Made by a program: the position numbers and the translations under genes | Part shown: positions 1 to 5,189 of the stretch, in pieces | Layout of the letters: each line of letters starts with the position of its first letter | Position numbering within the stretch: position 1 is the stretch's first letter | Notes under the pieces: generated by a model | Told to the model about the DNA's origin: nothing | Seen by the model: only the letters and a program-made list of their open reading frames with translations | Database searches by the model: none | Origin: Candidatus Zixiibacteriota bacterium | Lineage (GTDB): Bacteria > Zixibacteria > MSB-5A5 > WJJR01 | Direction of reading: 5' to 3' | Assembly: GCA_020058315.1 (NCBI GenBank) | Contig: JAGVEK010000363.1 | Location: 1 to 5,189 of the forward strand | Length of the DNA: 5,189 bases

Positions 1-315
1 GGACGAGGCCATGCGCTGGTCGAGATCGACCGGTTCCATTTCCGCCAGCAATTGCCCGGCGCGAACCGTGTCGCCGACATCGACATGCACCTGTTTGACC
101 CGGCCGGCCGCAGTCGGCCCCACCAGATAGCTGCGCCGCGCCTCGACGACGCCGACGCCGAACAGAATCGGGGCGACATCGGCTCGACCCAGTATCGTCA
201 CCGTCGCCCGGGGCGGCGCCAGCGGGCCGCTGCGAACCACCACCCAGATCAGGCCGGCAAGCAGTGCAATACCGGCAAGAATCACGCCGAGATTTCGTAT
301 GGAGGGTAGTTTCAT
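1..315 (-). CDS. HlyD/MacA-type periplasmic adaptor (membrane fusion protein), N-terminal part
   Basis: This is the first 105 codons of a gene that continues past the left edge. The start is the ATG at 313-315 (minus strand); the Shine-Dalgarno sequence in front of it is poor. Residues 1-9 are short and basic, residues about 10-27 form one hydrophobic segment that should anchor the protein in the inner membrane, and the rest is periplasmic. Residues about 56-100 look like the first half of a barrel-sandwich (biotinyl-lipoyl-like) domain: VEARRSYLVGPTAAGRV, then VDVGDTVRAGQLLAEMEPVD. The G-D-x-V-x-x-G-Q-x-L-A pattern is characteristic of HlyD-family adaptors, which bridge an inner-membrane ABC or RND pump to an outer-membrane channel. 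Which pump it serves cannot be told, because the partner genes would lie further left. It lies 37 bases downstream of the cytochrome b561 gene and may share its transcript. Confidence 0.88.
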   Translation of the reverse strand, partial: MKLPSIRNLGVILAGIALLAGLIWVVVRSGPLAPPRATVTILGRADVAPILFGVGVVEARRSYLVGPTAAGRVKQVHVDVGDTVRAGQLLAEMEPVDLDQRMASS

Positions 316-352
316 GATCGATTCGTCGAAAATGTGGATTGGGCAGTCCGGC

Positions 353-871
353 TTAGCGGCTACCCAGCCCCATGCGTGACAGCAATCCATCCTTGACGAT
401 GAACTGGTGATACGCCGCGGCCAGCACGTGCAGGGCGATCAGTCCCATGGCGACGCGTGAGAGCAGGCCGTGAACCTTGCGCGGGATGAAGGCCTTGAAG
501 TCCTCCGGCAGCACACCGCCGAAGAATGCCGCATCCAGCGCGCCACTTTGCAGGACCAGCAACATGCCGCTCATGGCCATGAACAGGATGGTCAGATTGA
601 GCAGGACATTACCGACGTGGCCGACTTTGCCCATTGTGTCGCCGGCGGCGGGCGCCGGTGCCGGATGGACGCGCCCGAGCACGAGACGGATCAGCACCAG
701 CAGGCCGGCCAGGCCGCCGAGAATCATGTGGATGCGCAGATTGCCGACCTTCTCCGTTGTGTTTGGCATTTCGGTCAGCACGAGGCTGCCGGCGACGAGC
801 AGGAACAGGATCAGGGCCGCGGCGAGCCAGTGAACGACAATTCGCGGCAGGGCGTAACGGAAGTTTTGCAT
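353..871 (-). CDS. Cytochrome b561 family protein (di-haem membrane cytochrome)
   Basis: This 172-residue integral inner-membrane protein is of the bacterial CybB/cytochrome b561 type, predicted to bind two b haems and pass electrons, possibly from ubiquinol. Four hydrophobic segments are visible, at about residues 9-32, 48-66, 87-108 and 134-156. Histidines sit where the family has them: H14 in IVVHW, H48 in RIHMILGG, H134 in KVHGLLSR, and H148 and H155 in LHVLAAAYHQF; some of these should be the axial haem ligands. The ending KDGLLSRM is also typical. The length matches the family (about 170-190). The frame stays open upstream to an ATG at 944-946, which would add 25 residues. I chose 871 because the family motif starts right after it (MQNFRYALPRIVVHW) and GGAG lies 7 bases upstream. 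The specific electron acceptor is unknown. Confidence 0.9.
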   Translation of the reverse strand: MQNFRYALPRIVVHWLAAALILFLLVAGSLVLTEMPNTTEKVGNLRIHMILGGLAGLLVLIRLVLGRVHPAPAPAAGDTMGKVGHVGNVLLNLTILFMAMSGMLLVLQSGALDAAFFGGVLPEDFKAFIPRKVHGLLSRVAMGLIALHVLAAAYHQFIVKDGLLSRMGLGSR

Positions 872-878
872 GGCGATG

Positions 879-882
879 CTCC
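879..882 (-). promoter_or_regulatory. Ribosome binding site deciding the cytochrome b561 start
   Basis: On the minus strand the bases read GGAG, 7 bases before the ATG at 869-871. This spacing supports the shorter 172-residue protein over the in-frame ATG at 944-946. Confidence 0.6.
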
Positions 883-938
883 GGAAAAATGACTGGAGCA
901 AATTGTCCGTTATCGCCGCTGTCCGCCGCGGCCACTTT

Positions 939-972
939 GGTAACACACTGTGACAAGCCGCGTCGTGTCACC
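939..972. promoter_or_regulatory. Candidate operator upstream of cytochrome b561
   Basis: GTGACA at 950-955 and TGTCAC at 966-971 form a perfect 6-base inverted repeat with a 10-base spacer. A second, overlapping pairing is GGTAACAC (939-946) with GTGTCACC (965-972), which matches at 7 of 8 positions. The site lies about 70-100 bases upstream of the chosen cytochrome start, where a dimeric regulator could bind. A TTGTCA hexamer on the minus strand (951-956) resembles a -35 box, but no good -10 follows at 17 bases. No regulator family can be named. Confidence 0.3.
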
Positions 973-1052
973 GAGGCTCACCAAAAAGTAGCTTAAAACC
1001 GGGCTGCGCCTGCCTTCGCAATTCAAGGCTTTGTCCCGCAGTTATTTCGATT

Positions 1053-1137
1053 CTCTGGCCGGTGCCCAGAGCACGTCATGTGTTGCCGTTCCTGCACCGG
1101 GCAGCCGACCAGGAGCGGCTTGGCGCAAATGCTCTGG
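1053..1137. repeat. Cluster of mutually pairing short arms, possible structured RNA
   Basis: CTCTGG (1053-1058) can pair with CCAGAG (1066-1071), leaving the 7-base loop CCGGTGC (1059-1065). That loop is itself perfectly complementary to GCACCGG (1094-1100). CCAGAGCA (1066-1073) is also perfectly complementary to TGCTCTGG (1130-1137). CTCTGGCC occurs twice as a direct repeat (1053-1060 and 1132-1139). These pairings are partly exclusive, so they would give alternative folds or a pseudoknot if transcribed. Arms of 7-8 bases can arise by chance in a gap this long, so the case is weak. Confidence 0.25.
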
Positions 1138-1514
1138 CCTCATCCGGGTAGTCGCGATGCAGCAACACCCCTGCAGTATTGACACTTAGGTGCTACGCGC
1201 CGCGCACGATCGTTGCTCACATGGCAATAGAAATTCAGTAACGGCCGTTGATGGCGGGACTTTTCAGCGACTCATCAAACTTGCGACCGAAATCGCAACA
1301 CGACCGCCCGAGCGACGAAGAGAACCATCGAAACATGACGCACGACTACTTTGGCAGTTCTGGCATTCGCCGCGATGGTGCGGTTCCGTCTTCCCCCACA
1401 GGCAGCAACGGGCACGGTCCTGACCTAGCGAAAAGTTCAGAGCATCGTTCGGAGTAGCTCAGGCGTCAATGACGGTTACTCGACACATTGCGGTCATATC
1501 GCCTGCATGTGGTG

Positions 1515-1560
1515 AATGGCCGCAAAGGCCGATAACCAGAAGTCGGCCAATGCGGTCATT
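1515..1560. repeat. 46-base two-stem hairpin, REP-like or structured RNA element
   Basis: Outer arms AATGGCCGCA (1515-1524) and TGCGGTCATT (1551-1560) pair over 10 positions, with a single G-T wobble at 1519/1556. After a symmetrical AA/AA internal loop, inner arms GGCCGA (1527-1532) and TCGGCC (1543-1548) pair perfectly over 6 positions and close a 10-base loop. A further copy of TGCGGTCAT lies at 1489-1497, 62 bases upstream of the one in the outer arm. No T-run follows on either side, so it does not look like a Rho-independent terminator. It resembles the dispersed extragenic palindromes of proteobacteria, but repetition elsewhere in the genome cannot be seen from here. Confidence 0.45.
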
Positions 1561-1684
1561 GCGATTGTGAGGAATGAATGGCAGCAACTTTATCTAAACC
1601 TGCCGTGTGAAACTCAAGCGAATATTCTAGGTGTGGGCAGTCTCAATCGAGTACGCTTGTGCAAGATTTGATCCAGTTGCTTTG

Positions 1685-1696
1685 GCCATAAATGGC
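1685..1696. promoter_or_regulatory. Small palindrome in front of the ABC-3C operon
   Basis: GCCAT and ATGGC form a perfect 5-base inverted repeat around AA, inside the AT-rich stretch 46-57 bases before the start of the first operon gene. It could be an operator, or simply chance. No convincing -35/-10 pair could be fixed around it. Confidence 0.2.
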
Positions 1697-1727
1697 TTAG
1701 TCATTGTAAGATGACACAAAGATAAGT

Positions 1728-1733
1728 AGAGGG
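1728..1733 (+). promoter_or_regulatory. Ribosome binding site of the effector gene
   Basis: AGAGGG lies 8 bases before the ATG at 1742. This purine-rich site supports that ATG as the start of the first operon gene. Confidence 0.55.
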
Positions 1734-1741
1734 CGAACTGA

Positions 1742-2956
1742 ATGGCGACGTCGAAGCGCAGCGGATCCTCCCGTTCGAAAAATCGAAGAACCGAGGTGCC
1801 TGGCCAAGCATTGGGCTACGGTCTCCAGTACACGCGGATGACGCAACTCCTATTAGAGGCACCCGCCGGGAGCTTCTGCAGTATGGAGTACCTCGACGAC
1901 GTGGCGCTGCAGCAGGCAGACAAGGGTACTCGCCTGATCCAGAGCAAGAGCGCGCTGGCAGCTAATCCAGTCGCCGATCGTGCCAAGTCACTGTGGAAAG
2001 CGCTATCCAATTGGACGTCCTTAGCGACAGATCCCGATTACGACCTAGAGAAAACGGCCTTCGAGATCTATGTGTCACGTCCAGTAGGTGGCGAGCTCGT
2101 TGAGGCATTCACTAAAGCCTGTACGCTGGAGCAAGCGCGAGCGGCCATTGCGCAAGCGCGCGACAGATTGTGGGGAAAGTCGCCGGGCTTCGCATTGAAA
2201 AGCACTGTAGCTGACGAGGTCGCTCCCTACCTGGAGCGCGTGTTTAATGCAGCTCCGGCAAGCCTGGAGCGAATCATCTGCAACTTCAAGTTGACTCATG
2301 GCAGCGGGAGCCCCCAGGCTGACATTGAGGCCTTGATTCGTACTCATCCGGTTTCCCTCACCAAAGTCGTCGACATTGCCGACCACATGTGCGGCATCGT
2401 GAAGCGGCGGGTGGATGAGTTGCTGGAGGCAGGGCGGCCAGCCGTCATTGCTCGCGACGCGTTCTATGGCTGGTACGCAACTTACCTGCGCAAGATCGAT
2501 CGAGACACCGTATTGCTGAGCCGAGCCGAGCCTCCGAGTGATAAGGAATCCCGTGGCCAATTACCAAAGATATTCGTTCAACAATTAGACCTTATCGGAC
2601 TTCCCTTCGAGGACAAGCTGGAGGCCGTGAGCGACTATCTCATGGCTGCGGCCGATCGAACTACCTGGGCTCTCAGCGGGGAAGTCGATGGGTCCTCGTT
2701 CGATGACCTGGACGCCGCGCTGAAGCGAAGTTGGAAGAACAAGCGACGCACCTGTGGCATTGAGCATGGCAGCAAGCCAGGCGATCTGCAGGGGCAGGCG
2801 CTGTACTCCAATTGCATGGATCTCACCATGCCCCTGCAGGCAATGCAACCACCGGATCATTTCATTCCGGGTTGCTTTCACCGGCTGGCCGACGATATGT
2901 CGATCGGATGGCATCCGGATTACGAGCAAAAGCTCAAGGTCAAAAAGGCCGCGTAA
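1742..2956 (+). CDS. ABC-3C effector: PD-(D/E)xK-like nuclease with C-terminal ABC-3C domain
   Basis: This is a 404-residue soluble protein with no signal peptide or membrane segment. Residues 1-20 are a basic tail. Residues about 21-115 resemble the DUF4297/Cap4-type dsDNA nuclease domain: a Q29-Y30 helix region, then SMEYLDDV (E49, D52, D53), then the strand RLIQSKS (Q67, K69). D-D followed about 14 residues later by Q-x-K is the form the PD-(D/E)xK site takes in that family, with Q in the place of the usual acidic residue. Residues about 115-270 are helical with no motif I recognise. Residues about 273-392 look like the C-terminal domain shared by ABC-three-component effectors, starting near PKIFVQQLDLIGL, with W309 and W331 and ending CFHRLADDMSIGWHPDY. 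It is the first gene of the operon, two bases from the next. Seen: the motifs. Known: the family layout. Inferred: cleavage of invader or self DNA. Activity is untested, and the nuclease call is less sure than the system call. Confidence 0.78.
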   Translation: MATSKRSGSSRSKNRRTEVPGQALGYGLQYTRMTQLLLEAPAGSFCSMEYLDDVALQQADKGTRLIQSKSALAANPVADRAKSLWKALSNWTSLATDPDYDLEKTAFEIYVSRPVGGELVEAFTKACTLEQARAAIAQARDRLWGKSPGFALKSTVADEVAPYLERVFNAAPASLERIICNFKLTHGSGSPQADIEALIRTHPVSLTKVVDIADHMCGIVKRRVDELLEAGRPAVIARDAFYGWYATYLRKIDRDTVLLSRAEPPSDKESRGQLPKIFVQQLDLIGLPFEDKLEAVSDYLMAAADRTTWALSGEVDGSSFDDLDAALKRSWKNKRRTCGIEHGSKPGDLQGQALYSNCMDLTMPLQAMQPPDHFIPGCFHRLADDMSIGWHPDYEQKLKVKKAA

Positions 2957-2958
2957 CG

Positions 2959-3453
2959 ATGCTGGCCCGGGAAGCGCAGAACATCCAGAATCCAGCACTC
3001 GGCGCTGCCGTTCTTTGGCGCTTTTGCTGTGGATACATCGAAGCTCATCCTGAGAGCGATTTGCCGCGCTTACCACTACTGTTCCTTGTGCTGCCCATTG
3101 TGCTGCATCAGGCGACTGCTGAGCTTCTACGGCGCACCAGGTCCAGTTCAGGGCTTCGGGCCTTCGCTTCAAAGTTCGGCGACTCGCAGATATCGAAGCA
3201 GGACCTGCTCCTCCAGATTAACGAGCGTGCGATCCGCTGGCGAGCGCTCAGCCTCCAATCAATAGAACTGGCCGCCGCCGGGCACTTGATCCATCTGTCC
3301 AATGACGGCGTAGTAATTCCATTGTCGCGCACCAAGGCGCGCGGTCTTCCGGATGAAGTGAAGCAACTTCTGGCCGATGCAGAAAAGCTCGGTGCTTGGT
3401 GCGGACAATTGACGCTGCACGAGATAACGACAACGCTGAAGGTAAGGCTCTAA
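2959..3453 (+). CDS. ABC-3C system middle component
   Basis: This 164-residue protein matches my memory of the middle component of ABC-three-component systems. Motifs in order are NPALGA (11-16) followed by LWRF, a hydrophobic stretch LPLLFLVLPIVLH (38-50), SGLR (64-67) with KF at 72-73, a helix with RAIRWRALSLQS-like spacing (90-101), and AEKLGAWCGQL (141-151), ending in TLKVRL. The hydrophobic stretch is too short and too isolated to call a membrane helix with confidence; it is more likely a buried core. The frame is open upstream to 2812 inside the previous gene, but the ATG at 2959 is the better start: it lies 2 bases after that gene's stop, has AAGG (2945-2948) 10 bases before it, and puts NPALGA at the expected distance from the N-terminus. 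The role is inferred to be coupling the ATPase to the effector; no catalytic residues are apparent. Confidence 0.85.
   Translation: MLAREAQNIQNPALGAAVLWRFCCGYIEAHPESDLPRLPLLFLVLPIVLHQATAELLRRTRSSSGLRAFASKFGDSQISKQDLLLQINERAIRWRALSLQSIELAAAGHLIHLSNDGVVIPLSRTKARGLPDEVKQLLADAEKLGAWCGQLTLHEITTTLKVRL
3444..3447 (+). promoter_or_regulatory. Ribosome binding site of the ATPase gene
   Basis: AAGG, inside the longer purine-rich AAGGTAAGG (3439-3447), lies 7 bases before the ATG at 3455. It sits within the last codons of the middle-component gene, so the ATPase start is probably translationally coupled to it. Confidence 0.55.
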
Positions 3454-3454
3454 T

Positions 3455-5189
3455 ATGTATCTGCAGATTCGCGAAATTGTGCTCTGGCCGCGCAACCCCA
3501 ACTTCGCGCCGCGTCGGCTGCAGTTCCACCTGGGGAAGGTGAACGTCATCAGCGGTGCGTCGAGAACCGGCAAGTCTGCCGTCATTCCCATCATCGACTA
3601 CTGCTTGGGCGCGGGGACATGTTCAATCCCGGTCAAGACTATCCGTAAGTACTGCGAGTGGTTCGGTGTCGTGGTGGCGACCGCGCAGGGCGACAAACTG
3701 CTAGCCCGACGGGAGCCCGGTGCTCAGCGTAGTACCGATGATATGTACATGCTGGAAGCGGAGCGGATTACGGATATCCCACACCGCATTGCCAAAAACA
3801 TCAATGCAGACGCAGTGAAGCGAATGCTCGACGAACTCGCTGGCCTATCCAAGCTCGACTTCTCGGGCGGTGACGAGTCGACGGGTTTCGATGGTCGTCC
3901 CAGCTTTCGCGATCTGGCGGCATTTACGTTTCAGCCGCAGAACGTTGTCGCCAATCCGGATGTGCTGTTCTTCAAGGCCAATACATACGAGCACAGGGAG
4001 AAGCTCCGGAAAATCTTCCCGTATGTACTCGGGGCTGTGACACCAGCGTTGATGGCTAAGCAGTTTGAACTTGGACGCGCGCGTCAGGAGTTGCGCCGGA
4101 AGGAGCGAGAGCTCAGGGACGCCCAAGAAGTATCTGCGCGCTGGCTAGCCGACTTGAAGGCGAAATTCAGTGAGGCCCAAGAGTTGGGTTTGGCTACTAA
4201 GCCGGAGCAGGAACTGTCGCGTGATCAGATGATTGAACAGCTGGAAGAAATAGTCGCACGCACGGATCTCACGCTGTCGGTAAGCTCTTCCACAATCTCT
4301 GAAGCGTTGCGCGAACTCACCGACCTTGAGGGCGAGGAGCGTGTGGTATCGCGTGAACTGACGACCCTGCGCCATCGACTTGGTGAGATGAATCGCATGA
4401 GCGTCGGTGTCGATCAATACCAGACTGCTCTCTCACATCAGCAAGGACGCCTGCAACTGTCAGGTTGGTTGGCGTCGCACACCGAAGATGAGGCTGACTG
4501 CCCGATGTGCGGCAGCCACACGGACTCGGCCAAGCGCAAGCTCGCGGTGCTTTCAGCGCGGATGCAGGAAGTCGAGGCCGAGGCCGGTGTTGACAAGGAA
4601 TTGCCAGCGGCCTTCGACCGCGAGCTGCAGCGCGTGACCGCAGAGGTCGAACAGGTGACAGAGCGGCTCCGCTCGGTCCAGATTCGAAAGCGTGCCTTGT
4701 CGGGTCGTTCGGACGAAGCACGCCAGCGGCAGTTTTCCGCGCAACGGGCCGAGCGTTTCGTCGGCAACCTGGAATCCGCTCTGGACCTGCATCGGCGGCT
4801 GGGCAGCGACAGCGAACTCGTTGACGAGGTAGGGCGCCTGAGGGAACTGGTTCGGCAGCTGGAGGCTGAGTTGCGTGAGCAGGATGTCGAAGCGCACAAG
4901 CGCCGAGCCCTGCATGCCATCAGCAATAATGCGGGCCGGCTTCTGCCACACCTTGATGTCGAGAGCCCAAACGATCCTATCTCTCTGGAAATCAACGACC
5001 TGACCATCAAGGTGCGCAGCCAGGAACGTGACGACTACCTATCTGAGATTGGCAGTGGCTCCAACTGGCTCTCCTATCATCTGGCGGCGCTGCTGGCACT
5101 CCACCAGTACTTCCTGTTGCAACGCAGGGGGCCGGTCCCTGCGTTCCTCGTACTCGACCAGCCGAGCCAGGTGTACTTTCCGAAACGCA
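3455..5189 (+). CDS. DUF3732-type SMC/Rad50-like ABC ATPase of the ABC-3C system (3' end cut off)
   Basis: At least 578 residues are open from the ATG at 3455 to the right edge with no stop. The ATPase head is split. Its N-terminal half has Walker A GASRTGKS (34-41, K40) and a Q-loop region FQPQN (159-163). Its C-terminal half has an ABC signature-like EIGSGSNWLSYHLA (531-544) and Walker B FLVLDQPSQVYFP (564-576, D568). The DQPSQVYFP string is a hallmark of DUF3732 proteins; in most ABC ATPases the residue after the Walker B Asp is Glu, here it is Gln569. Residues about 205-515 are charged, Leu-rich and coiled-coil-like, interrupted near the middle by CPMCG (C349, C352), a single CxxC like the Rad50 zinc hook that joins two molecules. 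From memory the family runs to a little over 600 residues, so only a short tail, probably with the D-loop and switch histidine, should be missing. Inferred role: ATP-driven DNA sensing or clamping that licenses the effector. Confidence 0.92.
   Translation, partial: MYLQIREIVLWPRNPNFAPRRLQFHLGKVNVISGASRTGKSAVIPIIDYCLGAGTCSIPVKTIRKYCEWFGVVVATAQGDKLLARREPGAQRSTDDMYMLEAERITDIPHRIAKNINADAVKRMLDELAGLSKLDFSGGDESTGFDGRPSFRDLAAFTFQPQNVVANPDVLFFKANTYEHREKLRKIFPYVLGAVTPALMAKQFELGRARQELRRKERELRDAQEVSARWLADLKAKFSEAQELGLATKPEQELSRDQMIEQLEEIVARTDLTLSVSSSTISEALRELTDLEGEERVVSRELTTLRHRLGEMNRMSVGVDQYQTALSHQQGRLQLSGWLASHTEDEADCPMCGSHTDSAKRKLAVLSARMQEVEAEAGVDKELPAAFDRELQRVTAEVEQVTERLRSVQIRKRALSGRSDEARQRQFSAQRAERFVGNLESALDLHRRLGSDSELVDEVGRLRELVRQLEAELREQDVEAHKRRALHAISNNAGRLLPHLDVESPNDPISLEINDLTIKVRSQERDDYLSEIGSGSNWLSYHLAALLALHQYFLLQRRGPVPAFLVLDQPSQVYFPKR

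Larger units (their letters stand above)
872..1741. other. Long divergent intergenic region with no supported gene
   Basis: About 870 bases separate the leftward cytochrome gene from the rightward three-gene operon. I find no recognisable protein, tRNA, rRNA or transposase in it. Short open frames at 1190-1423 and 1248-1457 overlap each other and have no family features and no good ribosome binding site. The stretch must contain promoters for both flanking transcripts. It also holds the inverted repeats listed separately at 939-972, 1053-1137, 1515-1560 and 1685-1696. Base composition falls to about 43% GC in 1561-1740, against 68-75% in some 60-base lines of the left block. It could be the edge of an inserted island, decayed sequence or a home for a small RNA; the sequence alone does not decide. 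Confidence 0.6.

Noticed and set aside
470..996. Plus-strand open frames of 118-140 residues across the left block
   Set aside because: They are antisense to the cytochrome b561 gene, which has clear family motifs; the frames are shadows.
1179..1184. Perfect TTGACA -35 hexamer
   Set aside because: No -10-like hexamer follows at 16-18 bases (the sequence there is GC-rich), and no gene starts nearby.
1335..1373. A short frame reading MTHDYFGSSGIRR, resembling the YFGTxGIRG start of GlmM-type phosphohexomutases
   Set aside because: The likeness ends after about 10 residues, the following residues do not match the family, there is no good ribosome binding site, and the frame stops soon after. 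Coincidence or an unrecognisable scrap; not enough for a pseudogene call.
1190..1423. 77-residue open frame in the intergenic gap
   Set aside because: It has no family features, a composition rich in Arg, Ser and His typical of non-coding frames, and it overlaps another frame of equal quality.
1677..1712. Possible promoter of the ABC-3C operon (TTGCTT or TTGGCC with TAAGAT at 1707-1712)
   Set aside because: Each hexamer matches only about 4 of 6 positions and the spacing (24 or 19 bases) is outside the usual range. The location is sensible but the boxes cannot be fixed.
2812..2958. Upstream extension of the middle component by 49 residues
   Set aside because: It would lie wholly inside the effector gene, lacks a ribosome site and family similarity, whereas the ATG at 2959 fits the operon spacing and the conserved N-terminus.
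2585..3172. 195-residue minus-strand open frame
   Set aside because: It is antisense to the effector and middle-component genes, spans their junction, and has no recognisable motif, so it is a shadow of the coding strand.
4438..5010. 190-residue minus-strand open frame rich in Ser and Arg
   Set aside because: It is antisense to the ATPase coiled coil. The Ser/Arg/Cys-rich composition is the usual reverse reading of Glu/Ala/Leu codons.

Overview
The window looks like a chromosomal segment of a moderately GC-rich proteobacterium. A beta- or gammaproteobacterium is my inference, based on the style of the b561 and efflux-adaptor proteins; no ribosomal or other marker gene is present to confirm it. 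It has two gene blocks that point away from each other across a long gap without convincing genes.

Left block (1-871, minus strand): a short b-type cytochrome of the bacterial cytochrome b561 family is followed, 37 bases downstream, by the first 105 residues of a HlyD/MacA-type membrane-fusion (periplasmic adaptor) protein that runs off the left edge. This is ordinary envelope and respiration housekeeping.

Middle (872-1741): about 870 bases with no gene I can support. It holds several inverted repeats: a possible operator upstream of the cytochrome gene (939-972), a cluster of mutually pairing short arms (1053-1137), and a 46-base two-stem hairpin (1515-1560). The last 180 bases before the right block drop to about 43% GC (counted by hand), which fits a promoter region or the edge of acquired DNA.

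Right block (1742 to the right edge, plus strand): three tightly coupled genes with gaps of 2 bases and 1 base. In order they are (1) a 404-residue protein with an N-terminal PD-(D/E)xK-like nuclease region resembling the DUF4297/Cap4 type and a C-terminal domain ending in IGWHPDY, (2) a 164-residue middle component, and (3) a DUF3732-type SMC/Rad50-like ABC ATPase with Walker A, Q-loop, central CPMC zinc-hook-like motif, ABC signature and Walker B, cut by the right edge. This is the layout of the ABC-three-component (ABC-3C) systems that were predicted by comparative genomics to act in conflict with phages or other invading DNA. The likely logic is that the ATPase senses or clamps unusual DNA, the middle component links it to the effector, and the effector cuts nucleic acid. 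This mechanism is inferred, and I know of no experiment on this locus.
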